Shown here in pieces: positions 47,880 to 57,417 of a stretch of DNA of 64,000 nucleotides (the stretch's first letter is position 1; each line of letters opens with the position of its first letter). The position numbers were made by a program, and so were the translations under genes. This DNA comes from Nitrospirillum amazonense. GTDB taxonomy: Bacteria > Pseudomonadota > Alphaproteobacteria > Azospirillales > Azospirillaceae. The notes below the pieces were generated by a model. That model did no database searches. It saw only the letters and a list, made by a program, of their open reading frames with translations, and had not been told where the DNA came from. The stretch spans positions 248,001 to 312,000 of the forward strand of contig NZ_VITV01000001.1 of assembly GCF_007828035.1 (NCBI RefSeq). The letters run 5' to 3'.

Positions 47880-48527
47880 TCACTTCTTCACGCTGCCGTC
47901 GCGCAGCGACGCGCCCAGCGGGATGACCGCCTTCTCGTCGCCCGGCAGTTGCACATCGGTCATCGCCTCCCAGGGCGACATGAAATCAAAGGCCCGGAAG
48001 TCCTGCGTCAGCTTCACCGGCTCATAGACGACGCGCTTCTGCTCGTCGTCGTAGCGGACCTCGACGTAGCCCGTCAGGGGGAAGTCCTTGCGCAGGGGGT
48101 GACCTTCGAAACCGTAGTCGGTCAGGATGCGGCGCAGGTCGGGGTGGCCCGCGAAGAACACGCCGAACATGTCCCAGGTCTCGCGCTCGTACCAGCCGGC
48201 GGCCGGGAACAGCGGGACGCAGGACGGCACGGGCGTGTCCTCATCCGTGGTGACCTTCACCCGCGCGCGCAGGTTCTTGGACACCGACAGCAGCATGTAG
48301 TTGACCTCGAACCGCTCCGGCTTGGAGGGCCAGTCCACCGCGGTGATATCGACCAGCTGGGTGAAGCGGCAGCCGGCGTCGTCACGCAGCACGGTCAGGG
48401 TCTGCAGCAGGCCCTCGCGCGTGGTGCGGACCACCAGCTCGCCGTTCTGGATCTCGGTGCCGGTCACGGCACCCGGCAGGGCCGCCGCGATCTTGGCGCC
48501 CAGCGCCTGTAGGGTTTCTTCGTTCAT
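47880..48527 (-). CDS. nuoC: NADH-quinone oxidoreductase subunit C
   Basis: A 215-aa peripheral-arm subunit (30-kDa type). The signature [22 protein letters not shown] is at about 115-136, followed by [18 protein letters not shown]. The length is standard for the unfused form. It lies 8 bases before nuoD and 21 bases after nuoB. Confidence 0.95.
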   Translation of the reverse strand: MNEETLQALGAKIAAALPGAVTGTEIQNGELVVRTTREGLLQTLTVLRDDAGCRFTQLVDITAVDWPSKPERFEVNYMLLSVSKNLRARVKVTTDEDTPVPSCVPLFPAAGWYERETWDMFGVFFAGHPDLRRILTDYGFEGHPLRKDFPLTGYVEVRYDDEQKRVVYEPVKLTQDFRAFDFMSPWEAMTDVQLPGDEKAVIPLGASLRDGSVKK

Positions 48528-48548
48528 TCCCGATCCCTCGAGGGCCGC

Positions 48549-49130
48549 TTAGCGCCGAACCAGGCGGTTACCGCCCTTGATCTTCTTCTGCAGCTGCAGC
48601 ACGCCGTAGACCAGCGCCTCAGCCGTGGGCGGGCAGCCCGGAACGTAGATGTCCACGGGCACGATGCGGTCGCAGCCGCGCACCACGGAATAGCTGTAGT
48701 GGTAGTAACCGCCGCCGTTGGCGCAGGAACCCATGGAGATGACCCAGCGCGGCTCCGCCATCTGGTCGTAGACCTTGCGCAGGGCCGGGGCCATCTTGTT
48801 GCACAGGGTGCCGGCCACGATCATCACGTCCGATTGGCGCGGGCTGGGGCGCGGAATCACGCCGAACCGGTCCAGGTCGAAGCGGCTCATGTAAGCGTGG
48901 ATCATTTCCACGGCACAGCAGGCCAGGCCGAAGGTCATGGGCCACAGCGACCCGGTGCGCGCCCATTCCTGCAGGGCGTCCAGCTTGGCGACGACGAAGC
49001 CCTTGTCCTGCAACTCCGTCGTCACGGCCTTGATATAGGCGTCCTGGGCGGGGCCCGGCGGCAGGGGCGCGCCCGCACCGGCGGGAACACCGGCGGGGGA
49101 AACGGAAGAGTGGGTTGGCAAAGACGTCAC
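48549..49130 (-). CDS. nuoB: NADH-quinone oxidoreductase subunit B
   Basis: The subunit that carries cluster N2 (193 aa from this start). It has the tandem cysteines in [13 protein letters not shown], then GTLCNKMAP and [11 protein letters not shown]. The start is uncertain: the frame begins at TTG 49187, but GTG 49130 has GGAG eight bases upstream and gives a length nearer the family norm. A Pro/Ala-rich N-terminal stretch of about 30 residues precedes the conserved part. Confidence 0.93.
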   Translation of the reverse strand: MTSLPTHSSVSPAGVPAGAGAPLPPGPAQDAYIKAVTTELQDKGFVVAKLDALQEWARTGSLWPMTFGLACCAVEMIHAYMSRFDLDRFGVIPRPSPRQSDVMIVAGTLCNKMAPALRKVYDQMAEPRWVISMGSCANGGGYYHYSYSVVRGCDRIVPVDIYVPGCPPTAEALVYGVLQLQKKIKGGNRLVRR

Positions 49131-49200
49131 GGGTCTGGCTCCGGTGTGAACGGGCAGCGATGCGAAGAAACGAGGGAAAAGGCTCAAGCGCCGCCCAGGA

Positions 49201-49584
49201 TTACTCCCAGTCCAGCGCGCCCTTCTTCCATTCGTAGATGAAGCCGATGGTCAGGATGCCCAGGAAGGCCATCATGGACCAGAAGCCGAACAGGCCGATG
49301 CGACCCAGCGACACGGCCCAGGGGAACAGGAAAGCCACTTCCAGGTCGAAGATGATGAACAGGATGGCGACCAGGTAGAAGCGCACGTCGAACTTGCTGC
49401 GGGCGTCGTTGAACGGCTCGAAGCCGCATTCGTACGCCGACAGCTTCTCGCTATCCGGCTTCTGCTTGGCAACCAGCATGGAGCCGAAGACCATGGCCGC
49501 CGCGATCACCCCGGCGATGGCCAGGAAGATGATGATCGGCAGATACTGGCTCAGCAGCTCGGTGGACATAACCTGACTGGACAT
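49201..49584 (-). CDS. nuoA: NADH-quinone oxidoreductase subunit A
   Basis: The first gene of the operon: a 127-aa, three-helix membrane subunit. [20 protein letters not shown] is the conserved loop, including the Cys that changes exposure during the active/deactive transition, and [13 protein letters not shown] follows. ATG 49584 has GGGG seven bases upstream; ATG 49569 is the alternative with worse spacing. Confidence 0.94.
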   Translation of the reverse strand: MSSQVMSTELLSQYLPIIIFLAIAGVIAAAMVFGSMLVAKQKPDSEKLSAYECGFEPFNDARSKFDVRFYLVAILFIIFDLEVAFLFPWAVSLGRIGLFGFWSMMAFLGILTIGFIYEWKKGALDWE

Positions 49585-49763
49585 GAGTGTGCCCCAAATT
49601 TCGTCCTGGTTGGCCCGACGGGGCTTGCGGAAGGTGCCAGCCGCAACCAAGTGCATGAAGCCCAGGCCCACACATCTGATTGTCGGTTTTTGGCCCCACC
49701 CGGCCTGCCCGCCGGTTCTGGACATAACCTCCGAACCCATGCGGGGGTCCGGACGCCTGCAAC

Positions 49764-49786
49764 AAAAGCCCGGCTTGGGGCCGGGC
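49764..49786 (-). terminator. Intrinsic terminator upstream of nuoA
   Basis: A 6-bp GC-only stem (49768-49773 with 49781-49786) is followed on the minus strand by four T residues (49764-49767). It lies between tRNA-Asp and nuoA, about 180 bases before nuoA, and probably ends transcripts from tRNA-Asp. A TATATT -10-like box (49794-49799) lies just before it. The nuo promoter was not located. Confidence 0.6.
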
Positions 49787-49893
49787 GTGTTGGAATATAG
49801 GCGGGTGCCGTGCCCAAGGAAAGCAAATTACGCCATGCGTCCCGCAGGGGCCAAGGCGCTGAAAATATGGGGGAAATGTCCGGAAACGAAGTT

Positions 49894-49912
49894 GTTGAGA
49901 GCCACTCTCAAC
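49894..49912. repeat. Perfect 8-bp inverted repeat upstream of the nuo operon
   Basis: GTTGAGAG (49894-49901) and CTCTCAAC (49905-49912) flank a 3-base spacer. The symmetry would suit either a dimeric regulator operator or a small hairpin. It is about 310 bases from the nuoA start. No known operator is matched. Confidence 0.4.
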
Positions 49913-49949
49913 CGCCACTCTACCGCAGGTGCGAGAACCCGGAAAGCAA

Positions 49950-49980
49950 GCAAGCCGCGCTGTTGCCAGCGCGGCCTTGC
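49950..49980 (-). terminator. Hairpin downstream of tRNA-Asp
   Basis: 12 base pairs in two parts (49950-49954 with 49976-49980, and 49955-49961 with 49968-49974; one bulged base) lie about 35 bases after the tRNA 3' end. Only a weak T-rich stretch follows on the minus strand, so it may be a processing or stabilising stem rather than a full terminator. Confidence 0.5.
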
Positions 49981-50015
49981 TAACGCATCGGACCTTCTGT
50001 CTAGGCTCGATGAAG

Positions 50016-50092
<77 letters not shown>

Positions 50093-50267
50093 GTCGTTCG
50101 CAACATCGCTTTCCGGCCTTATTTCGCCCCGTTCGTTTATCGTTCGGTGCGTTTCGCGCCGTCAGCGTCGCTGCGGTGCGCGGTTTGTAGTAAAAACGCC
50201 CACCCCTTGTCAAACAAGAAAAACGCGGCGGTGGCGATTTTTTTTGTCTTTTTATAAGTTGTTGATT

Positions 50268-50492
50268 TTAAGCGACTTTCTGAGCGCGACGCAGGCTGTC
50301 CAGCCGGTCAAGCGCGTCCAGCAGGCGCATCGGCACGCCGCGGTGGTCCACGGCATCGGGCCCACCGAAGGCTGTCATGCTCAGTTCCAGGGCCTGGGCC
50401 AGCGGCTCCGCCACCGTAAGGTTGCCCTGCTCCACCGCCAATTCCAGCGCGCTCAGAATCCGATCGCCCAGGCGGCGCTCATCACTCTCCAT
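50268..50492 (-). CDS. Small conserved-looking cytoplasmic protein, unknown
   Basis: A 74-residue protein from ATG 50492 (MESDERRLGDRILSALELA). It is mostly helical and amphipathic (VAEPLAQALELSMTAFGG), with a basic C-terminus and no membrane segment. GGAG lies 10 bases upstream; ATG 50537 would add 15 residues. The family is not recognised. Codon use is like that of real genes nearby, which supports coding. It lies just upstream of tRNA-Asp on the same strand. Confidence 0.5.
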   Translation of the reverse strand: MESDERRLGDRILSALELAVEQGNLTVAEPLAQALELSMTAFGGPDAVDHRGVPMRLLDALDRLDSLRRAQKVA

Positions 50493-50680
50493 GACCGTAT
50501 GCTCCGGTTCGTTGCCAGGCAGGCCGCCCGGACTCATGCGTCCGGGGATGGACCGAGGGTAGCACTTTCCAGGAAGGCGCCCGACGGGAAAACGACCACT
50601 GCTGTTGGATAGGGGCAGCCATGTGTGGGCCGGCAGCGACCCCGCCACCGCAAGTGGCGGCGGCAACACCGGGGCTGCGC

Positions 50681-52366
50681 CTAAAGCACGCGGGAGCGGC
50701 CGAGGGACGCTTCCATCATGTCCAGGCTGTGCATCATGCGGCGCCAGGTCTCGTCGCTGATGGCGTGGGTGCGGTGCAGACGCGCCAGCTCATCGCGCTT
50801 GGCCCGGACCGCCGCCAGCCGCAGCTCCGCCTCGATGGCCAAGCGCCGGCGGCTCAACACCCGGGCATCCACCGGCATGTCGGGGTCCTCCACCTGGCGG
50901 CGGTAGAACTCCATCAGGCGCAGCGCCGCCTCCGTATAAAGATCGGCCTCGGATGCGGCGGGAGACACGGCCTGGTGGGCCTGCTCCAGACGGCGCAGGG
51001 CAGCGCGGGCCAGGGCGGCCTCCGCCACCCTCTCCTCCTCCACCGTAAGGTCCTCTCCCGGCATGCTGAGGCCGCGCAGCAGCCAGGGCAGCATCAGGCT
51101 GGCCATGGGCAGCGACACCAGGATGACGCCGGAGGCCAGGAAAATGGCGACGTCACGACCGGGAAAAGCCACGCCCTCCCGCAGCCAGACCGGCAGGGAC
51201 AGGACGCCCGCCAGGGTGACGGCGCCGCGCACGCCGGAAACGGTGGTGACGCTGACCAGGCGGAAGGTTGAGCCGGCGGCCCCCCCGGCCCGCGCGCGCC
51301 CCCGCCGCTGGGCAATGGCCCGGCTGACCAGCAGCGACAGCCAGACCCATACCAGCCGCAGGGTCAGCAGGGCGCCGACGATGGCGGCGACATGCAGGCC
51401 CAGCCAGCCGAGGCTGACCGGCATATCCATGGGCCCGGTGTGCGGGGCGCCCGCCTGCATGGCGATCATGGGCGCCTGGACCAGGATGCCGGGCAGTTGC
51501 CAGCCCAGCAGCACGAAGATGACGCCGTTGAGGGTGAACTGGATCATGTCGCCCACCGCCGTGCCCTGCAGGCGGGTGGCCACCTGCCCCGACTCCTCCA
51601 GCGGCAGCAGGTTCAGCGTCATGCCGGCGGCGACCGCCGCCAGGATGCCGGACATGTCCAGATGCTCCGCCGCCAGATAGGCGGCGAAGGGAACCAGCAG
51701 CATGGTCAGGATGGTGGCGGCGGGGGAATCGCCCCGCAGGCGTATGATCCAGCTCTGGACCAGGTGCACGGCGGCCACCACGACCACGCCCACCAGCAGG
51801 CCGCCGCCCGCCGCCCAAAGGAAGGCCACCGCCGCGCCGCCGATGGAAAAGGTGCCGGTGAGCGCCGCGGTCACGGCGAACTGCAGGCACACCAGGCCGG
51901 AGGCGTCGTTCAGCAGTGCCTCCCCCTCCAATATATGCTTCAAGCGGCGGGGCATGCCGCCGCCGGCCGCCATACCCGACACGGCCACGGCGTCGGTGGG
52001 CGACAGCACGGCCGCCAGCGCGAAGGCGGTGGACAGGGGGACGGCCGGCAGCAGCCAGTGGATGACATGGCCCGCCCCCACCACGGTGAACACCACCAGG
52101 CCCACCGCCAGGGTCACGATGATGCCGCCCAGGCGCCGCAACTCCGTCGCGGGGAATCGCCAGGCGTCCAGGAACAGCAACGGCGGAATGAACACCAACA
52201 GGAAGAGGTCGGGGTTGAGGACGATGGGCACGCCCGACGCCCAGCCCAACGCCGCCCCCAGCGCCACCTGGATCAAGGGCTGGGGCACCCGCGTCACGAA
52301 CCGGCCGATGATGCCGGAAACCGCTACGGTCACCAGCAGGATGAGGACGGCGGTCATCGTTTCCAT
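50681..52366 (-). CDS. CPA1-family Na+/H+ antiporter (NhaP type)
   Basis: A 561-aa cation/proton antiporter with about 12-13 helices in the first 415 residues. LLFLDAWRFP in helix 3, ALAAVLSPTDAVAVSG (with the conserved Thr-Asp) and EGEALLNDASGLV (with the Asn-Asp ion site) are the family hallmarks. A soluble helical C-terminal tail of about 130 residues, charged and heptad-like, probably regulates transport. Exchange of Na+ or K+ is not distinguishable from sequence. Confidence 0.9.
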   Translation of the reverse strand: METMTAVLILLVTVAVSGIIGRFVTRVPQPLIQVALGAALGWASGVPIVLNPDLFLLVFIPPLLFLDAWRFPATELRRLGGIIVTLAVGLVVFTVVGAGHVIHWLLPAVPLSTAFALAAVLSPTDAVAVSGMAAGGGMPRRLKHILEGEALLNDASGLVCLQFAVTAALTGTFSIGGAAVAFLWAAGGGLLVGVVVVAAVHLVQSWIIRLRGDSPAATILTMLLVPFAAYLAAEHLDMSGILAAVAAGMTLNLLPLEESGQVATRLQGTAVGDMIQFTLNGVIFVLLGWQLPGILVQAPMIAMQAGAPHTGPMDMPVSLGWLGLHVAAIVGALLTLRLVWVWLSLLVSRAIAQRRGRARAGGAAGSTFRLVSVTTVSGVRGAVTLAGVLSLPVWLREGVAFPGRDVAIFLASGVILVSLPMASLMLPWLLRGLSMPGEDLTVEEERVAEAALARAALRRLEQAHQAVSPAASEADLYTEAALRLMEFYRRQVEDPDMPVDARVLSRRRLAIEAELRLAAVRAKRDELARLHRTHAISDETWRRMMHSLDMMEASLGRSRVL

Positions 52367-52430
52367 GGGGCGTCTAGTCCAGGCGCGGGGGCGGGCAGCG
52401 GGGGCGGGCAGGCGTTTCCGGGCGGGCGAA

Positions 52431-52643
52431 TTAGCGTCCTGACCGGTCCCGGCCCGCCAGCAAGGCCGCCGCCAGGACGACGGCGCCCAGGACGATGACC
52501 AGGACGTTCATCCACGGGCCAGCGCTGCGATCATGGTTCATATCCCAGACGCGCCCGCCGATCATGGCCAAGCCCAGGATGATCAGCAAGATTCGATGCT
52601 GGCGGGTTAGCCCGCCGGCCCCGTCAGGCGGCAGGAGACCCAT
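52431..52643 (-). CDS. Small two-helix membrane protein, coupled to the upstream gene
   Basis: A 70-residue protein with two predicted membrane helices (about 17-33 and 46-64) and the loop GGRVWDMNHDRSAGPWMNV between them. ATG 52643 overlaps the stop of the preceding membrane-protein gene in a TGATG junction, so translation is likely coupled. No family is recognised. Confidence 0.55.
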   Translation of the reverse strand: MGLLPPDGAGGLTRQHRILLIILGLAMIGGRVWDMNHDRSAGPWMNVLVIVLGAVVLAAALLAGRDRSGR

Positions 52644-53494
52644 CACCGCCCCTGGCCGCCCGCGGCCGGCAGGACCTGGGCAGCCGTGCCGTCCTGGCTC
52701 AACGCCCGGTGCGCCCGGGCAAGGGCCACGCCCAGCAAGGCGACGCAGATGAAATTCACCACGGCCATGGCCAAGGTCCACAAGAGACTGACGACCACGT
52801 CGGTGCTGGCGGCCATCAAGTCGCCTATAAACAGTCTGTTGAAGAAGAAGCAGGGAAGCTGGAATGCCGCCTGACTGATCAGCACCACGCCAGTCAGACG
52901 CCAACCCAGGACAGACGAAGCTCTCCAGTACTTGCCGAAGGCGGGTTGCTCGCCTTGCAGAATAGCGACCAAACCAATACCCAAGCGCACGGTAACATGT
53001 AGCGCCAGCACACCCACGGCGATCGCTGCAGCGGCCCCAGCCAGCCAGACGCCAGGCCCCGCCTGATCTTCAGTTGTCGGATCCACCAGCAGGGCTTTGA
53101 CGAAAAAAAGGACCATCAAGAGAATGGCCCCTGTGAAGAAGTAGAGGATCTGCCAGCCGGTGGCGGCCCACTCGTTGCGCCCGAAGCCAGGTTGCAGGAA
53201 AGTCACCGGCTCCTTGCTGGTATGAATCCAACGGCTCCAGGCAGAGAGGGAGCGCATATGTGCCCAGGTCTGGAAGACGGCGGTGATAAGAAGGAGGAAG
53301 CCGAACTCTTCCATTCGCTCGTCATTGAGCTCATGACCGACGAACTGGATGTTGCGCGTTTGAAAAAAAAGGGCAGTCGCCAGACTGAAGACGGCCGGCA
53401 TACCCAGGAAACGGACGATGCGCGCCGGGTTGGCGAATACCTCGCGATAAAGATCGACCACTTCCCCCCAGATCGACTGCCCGTTCGACGCCAT
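52643..53494 (-). CDS. Integral membrane protein of unknown function
   Basis: A 283-residue protein with about six predicted membrane segments (near 30-47, 62-80, 115-138, 150-175, 200-220 and 240-270). The N-terminal cytoplasmic stretch reads MASNGQSIWGEVVDLYREVF. It looks like the YIP1/glycerol-type helical-bundle membrane proteins only in a general way; I do not assign a family. ATG 53494 has an excellent GGAGGGGG site. The gap 53495-53819 to tRNA-Val holds no gene that I can see. Confidence 0.65.
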   Translation of the reverse strand: MASNGQSIWGEVVDLYREVFANPARIVRFLGMPAVFSLATALFFQTRNIQFVGHELNDERMEEFGFLLLITAVFQTWAHMRSLSAWSRWIHTSKEPVTFLQPGFGRNEWAATGWQILYFFTGAILLMVLFFVKALLVDPTTEDQAGPGVWLAGAAAAIAVGVLALHVTVRLGIGLVAILQGEQPAFGKYWRASSVLGWRLTGVVLISQAAFQLPCFFFNRLFIGDLMAASTDVVVSLLWTLAMAVVNFICVALLGVALARAHRALSQDGTAAQVLPAAGGQGR

Positions 53495-53819
53495 GCCCCC
53501 TCCAAAACCGGACGCCGTCGCCGCCGTCCTCACATGCGCAACCACCACCGTCCCCGCTGCATAAGGGTGAGGATGGGAAGGCTCCGCGCGCTTTGCCAAT
53601 CACAGAAATGCCCCGTGCCGCTGGATCGCCCCTATATGGGCAACCCGGGGGGATGATTACAGGTTTGCCCCGCCGGTCAAAGTGACAATCCGGGGCCAAA
53701 TGGCATAGCGACACCAGCCGCCGCCCCGGCCTTCGACCCGTTGACGCCCTGCTGCGGGTGTCTGGGCGAAAGACTGGCGGCATGCTGTCCTGGACCTGGA
53801 GCGATGGGACCTGTGGCGA

Positions 53820-53894
53820 TGGTGGGCGGTGAGGGATTTGAACCCCCGGCCCGATGCGTGTAAAGCACCTGCTCTACCCCTGAGCTAACCGCCC
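53820..53894 (-). tRNA. tRNA-Val (anticodon TAC)
   Basis: The cloverleaf is complete: acceptor GGGCGGT/ACCGCCC, D arm GCTCAGGGGTAGAGC, anticodon stem GGTGC/GCATC (one G-T) with loop TTTACAC, and T arm with TTCAAAT. The discriminator is A and CCA is encoded at 53820-53822. It lies downstream of hupB, as in many alphaproteobacteria. Confidence 0.95.
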
Positions 53895-54019
53895 ATCGCG
53901 TCCGACCAGCCCCCCGCCGTCAAGCGGGTCGCCGGGACATGAGGCTTTAGCGGCCCGTGACCCGTTTGGGAACCCCTTTTGCGAAAGGGGGCCTGGAAAA
54001 ATAATAATGCCGCGGAAAC

Positions 54020-54052
54020 AAAAAAGACGGGAACACCCATTGGCGTCCCGCC
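54020..54052 (-). terminator. Intrinsic terminator after hupB
   Basis: A 7-bp stem (54026-54032 with 54046-54052, one G-T pair) with inner partial pairing is followed on the minus strand by six T residues (54020-54025). It lies about 160 bases beyond the hupB stop. The rest of 53895-54215 contains no recognisable gene. Confidence 0.75.
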
Positions 54053-54215
54053 TTTTATAAGCACTGGGCTCGGGACTGTAGCCGGCCATGGCCGGTGTCC
54101 CCCGAGCGCACCGCCCCATAGTTGGAGCGGCGTGCCTGAACATCCGGGCGGGGGCGGGCCGCAGGCTGCGGCGACCGGCCCCCAAGACCGGCATAAAACG
54201 GCGGTTGGGCCGTTC

Positions 54216-54488
54216 TTAGTTCAGCGCGTCCTTCAGGCCCTTGCCGGGCTTGAACTTCGGCTGCTTGCTGGCGGCGATGGAGATCGCCTCGCCCGTACGC
54301 GGGTTGCGGCCTTCCGAAGCGGCGCGCTCGGCAACGGCGAAGGTGCCGAAACCAACCAGGCGAACCTCATCACCCTTCTTGAGGGCTTCGGTGATGCCCT
54401 CGAACACCGCATCGACCGCCTTGTTCGCATCAGCCTTGGACAGCTCCGCACTCGCGGCGACGGCGGCAACGAGATCGTTCTTATTCAC
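54216..54488 (-). CDS. hupB: DNA-binding protein HU
   Basis: A 90-aa histone-like nucleoid protein. MNKNDLVAAVAASAELSK starts the helical dimer core, and GFGTFAVAERAASEGRNPRTGEAI is the signature with the DNA-intercalating Pro arm. It lies directly downstream of lon, in the conserved lon-hupB order. The sequence favours HU over IHF. Confidence 0.95.
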   Translation of the reverse strand: MNKNDLVAAVAASAELSKADANKAVDAVFEGITEALKKGDEVRLVGFGTFAVAERAASEGRNPRTGEAISIAASKQPKFKPGKGLKDALN

Positions 54489-54578
54489 TTAAGGCCCCCC
54501 TTCTTGAAGCAGGAATCTGATCTTGGATTTCGTCCCGGTCGCGGGGCACGCGCCGGGATTGGGATTCGGTTCGGACGT

Positions 54579-54609
54579 ACGGCCCCGGGGTTATCCGCCC
54601 CGGGGCCGT
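54579..54609 (-). repeat. Strong hairpin between lon and hupB
   Basis: A perfect 12-bp GC-rich stem (54579-54590 with 54598-54609) and a 7-nt loop lie 40 bases after the lon stop. No T tract follows on the minus strand, so it may pause or stabilise the transcript end rather than terminate it. Confidence 0.55.
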
Positions 54610-54648
54610 CGCGTCAGGTCTTCAATTCACACGATTTCGGTTCGTACT

Positions 54649-57057
54649 TCAATGCCGAATCACGTCATCCTTACCGTCTTCCGCGGCTTTCGCGGCGACG
54701 GGCTCAACGACTTCCGGCTCCGACCACTCGATCGGCACCAGCGGCTGCACCAGCGCGTTGGCCAGCACCTCGTCCGCCGTCGTCACCGGGATGATGGTCA
54801 GGCCGCGCTTGACGTTGTCGGGAATGTCAGCGAGGTCCTTCTCATTATCCTTTGGAATCAACACGGTCTTGATGCCGCCGCGCAAAGCCGCCAGCAATTT
54901 CTCCTTCAGGCCGCCGATGGGCAGGACCCGACCGCGCAGTGTGATTTCGCCGGTCATGGCGACATCCTTGCGCACGGGAATGCCCGTCAGCACCGACACG
55001 ATGGAGGTTGTCATCGCAACGCCAGCGGACGGACCGTCCTTAGGCGTAGCCCCTTCGGGTACATGGACGTGAATATCCTTGCGCTCGAAAAGCGTCGGTT
55101 TGATGCCGAATTGGGCGGAGCGGGACTTCACGAAGCTCTCGGCGGCCTGCACCGATTCCTTCATGACGTCGCCCAGCTTGCCCGTGGTGGTGACGCGGCC
55201 CTTGCCGCGCAGCATCACCGCCTCGATGGTCAGCAGCTCGCCGCCCACCTCGGTCCAGGCAAGACCGGTGGTGCAGCCCACCAGATCCTCCTTCTCCGCC
55301 TCGCCATAGTGGAACCGGCGCACGCCGGCATACTTGTCGAGGTTGCGACGGGTGATCGACACCTTGTCGACCCCCTTCATCAGGATCTCCTTGATGGCCT
55401 TGCGGGCCAGGTTGGCGATCTCACGCTCCAGGCTGCGCACGCCGGCTTCCCGGGTGTAGTAGCGGATGAGGTCGCGCAACGCGTCGTCGGAGATGGTGAA
55501 CTCGCCCGCCTTCAGGCCGTGCGACTTCAGCTCCTTGTCGATCAGGTGGCCGCGGGTGATCTCGATCTTCTCGTCTTCGGTGTAGCCCGACAGCCGGATC
55601 ACCTCCATGCGGTCCAGCAGAGGCTGGGGCATGCGCAGGGTGTTGGCCGTGCAGACGAACATCACGTCGGAGAGGTCGTAGTCCACCTCGAGGTAGTGAT
55701 CGTTGAAGGTGCCGTTCTGCTCGGGATCCAGGACCTCCAGCAGGGCGGAGGACGGGTCGCCCCGCCAATCGGCGCCCAACTTGTCGATCTCGTCCAGCAG
55801 GAACAGCGGATTCGACGACTTCGCCTTCTTCATGCCCTGGATGACCTTGCCGGGCATGGAGCCGATGTAGGTGCGGCGGTGGCCGCGCACCTCGGCCTCA
55901 TCCCGCACGCCGCCTAGCGACACGCGGACGAAGTTGCGGCCCGTGGCCTTGGCGATGGACTTGCCGAGCGAGGTCTTGCCGACGCCGGGCGGGCCGACGA
56001 GGCACAGGATGGGACCCTTCACCTTGTCCATGCGCTGCTGCACGGCCAGGTACTCCAGGATACGCTCCTTGACCTTCTCCAGGCCGTAGTGATCGGCATC
56101 CAGGATGGCCTCGGCCCCCTTGATGTCCTTCTTCACCTTGGTGCGCTTCTTCCACGGAATGGACAGCATCCAATCCAGGTAGTTGCGCACGACCGTCGCC
56201 TCGGCGGACATGGGGCTCATGGTCCGCAGCTTCTTGACCTCAGCCAGCGCCTTTTCCCGGGCTTCCTTGCTGAAGCGGGTCTTGGCGATGCGTTCCTCGA
56301 GCTCGGCGACCTCGTCCTTGCCATCCTCGGACTCGCCGAGTTCCTTCTGGATGGCCTTCATCTGCTCGTTCAGATAGTACTCGCGCTGGGTCTTCTCCAT
56401 CTGCCGCTTGACGCGGTTGCGGATGCGCTTTTCCACCTGCAGTACGCCGATCTCGCCTTCCATGAAGGCGTAGACCTTCTCCAGCCGCTCACCCACCGTC
56501 GCCGCTTCCAGAAGCTGCTGCTTCTCCGGAATCTTCAGCGCCAGGTGCGAAGCGATGGTGTCGGCCAGCTTGCCCGGTTCCTCAATCTGGTTGACCGAGA
56601 CCAGGACCTCCGGCGGAATCTTCTTGTTCAGCTTGATGTACTGTTCGAACTGGGCCACCGCGGCGCGGGCCAAAGCCTCCGCCTCTTGCGCTTCGCCCGT
56701 CTTTTCCTCGATGGGCTCGGCATAGGCCTGGAAGAAGTCCTCATTGCGCTCGAAACTGACGATGCGCGCACGCTGCCCGCCTTCGACCAGCACCTTCACC
56801 GTCCCGTCGGGCAGCTTCAGCAACTGCAGCACGGTGCCGATGGTGCCGACGGAATAGATGTCGTCGGGCGTGGGATCGTCCTGGGCGGCGTTCTTCTGGG
56901 TGACCAGCAGGATCTGCTTGTCATCCTTCATCACGTCTTCCAGCGCGCGCACCGACTTTTCGCGCCCCACGAACAGGGGCACGATCATGTGCGGGAACAC
57001 CACGATGTCGCGCAGGGGGAGGACCGGGTAAAGGGTTCCTCGGGTGGCTTCCAACAT
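54649..57057 (-). CDS. lon: ATP-dependent protease Lon
   Basis: An 802-aa cytosolic AAA+ protease that degrades misfolded and regulatory proteins. The N-terminal substrate domain starts [22 protein letters not shown]. Walker A is [13 protein letters not shown] (about 354-362) and Walker [12 protein letters not shown]. The proteolytic Ser677 is in [11 protein letters not shown], with the catalytic Lys about 43 residues later. A CTTGAA hexamer on the minus strand (57188-57193 region) could be half of a heat-shock promoter, but no matching -10 is visible. Confidence 0.95.
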   Translation of the reverse strand: MLEATRGTLYPVLPLRDIVVFPHMIVPLFVGREKSVRALEDVMKDDKQILLVTQKNAAQDDPTPDDIYSVGTIGTVLQLLKLPDGTVKVLVEGGQRARIVSFERNEDFFQAYAEPIEEKTGEAQEAEALARAAVAQFEQYIKLNKKIPPEVLVSVNQIEEPGKLADTIASHLALKIPEKQQLLEAATVGERLEKVYAFMEGEIGVLQVEKRIRNRVKRQMEKTQREYYLNEQMKAIQKELGESEDGKDEVAELEERIAKTRFSKEAREKALAEVKKLRTMSPMSAEATVVRNYLDWMLSIPWKKRTKVKKDIKGAEAILDADHYGLEKVKERILEYLAVQQRMDKVKGPILCLVGPPGVGKTSLGKSIAKATGRNFVRVSLGGVRDEAEVRGHRRTYIGSMPGKVIQGMKKAKSSNPLFLLDEIDKLGADWRGDPSSALLEVLDPEQNGTFNDHYLEVDYDLSDVMFVCTANTLRMPQPLLDRMEVIRLSGYTEDEKIEITRGHLIDKELKSHGLKAGEFTISDDALRDLIRYYTREAGVRSLEREIANLARKAIKEILMKGVDKVSITRRNLDKYAGVRRFHYGEAEKEDLVGCTTGLAWTEVGGELLTIEAVMLRGKGRVTTTGKLGDVMKESVQAAESFVKSRSAQFGIKPTLFERKDIHVHVPEGATPKDGPSAGVAMTTSIVSVLTGIPVRKDVAMTGEITLRGRVLPIGGLKEKLLAALRGGIKTVLIPKDNEKDLADIPDNVKRGLTIIPVTTADEVLANALVQPLVPIEWSEPEVVEPVAAKAAEDGKDDVIRH

Positions 57058-57330
57058 AGATCTGACCTTCCACTCAGAATCTCAGCGGCCAGCCCGTAAT
57101 GGGCCTGGCCCGCCATCCACCAGCCGCCCCGTCATGGGCACGGCGTCGGGAGGTCGCCCTGGTAACGTGGCACACCGATCCCCCCCCTTCAAGGGCTTGA
57201 ACCCGACGAAATCTGCGCTACGGAAGGGTCGGACGGCGGGAAACTCGCGCTTTTGCAACCATGTGGCCCGCCATTTGGGACCCTCGCGGTCCCAAGTGCC
57301 TGGATTCCGGACCAATTATGCGGCGAAGGC

Positions 57331-57374
57331 AAAATAAAACCCGGGAAACCCCCACGATCAGGGACTTCCCGGGT
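57331..57374 (-). terminator. Intrinsic terminator after clpX
   Basis: A perfect 9-bp outer stem (57339-57347 with 57366-57374) is followed on the minus strand by a TTTTATTTT run (57331-57338). It lies 44 bases past the clpX stop, so lon, 270 bases further on, should have its own promoter. The remaining 57058-57330 shows no gene. Confidence 0.85.
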
Positions 57375-57417
57375 CTCAAGACTATCCAAACTGGCTATCG
57401 CCGATGCACGGGCCCCG

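Noticed and set aside
57188-57210. Heat-shock (sigma-32) promoter for lon
   Set aside because: A CTTGAA hexamer is present on the minus strand, but no acceptable -10 element follows at the right distance.
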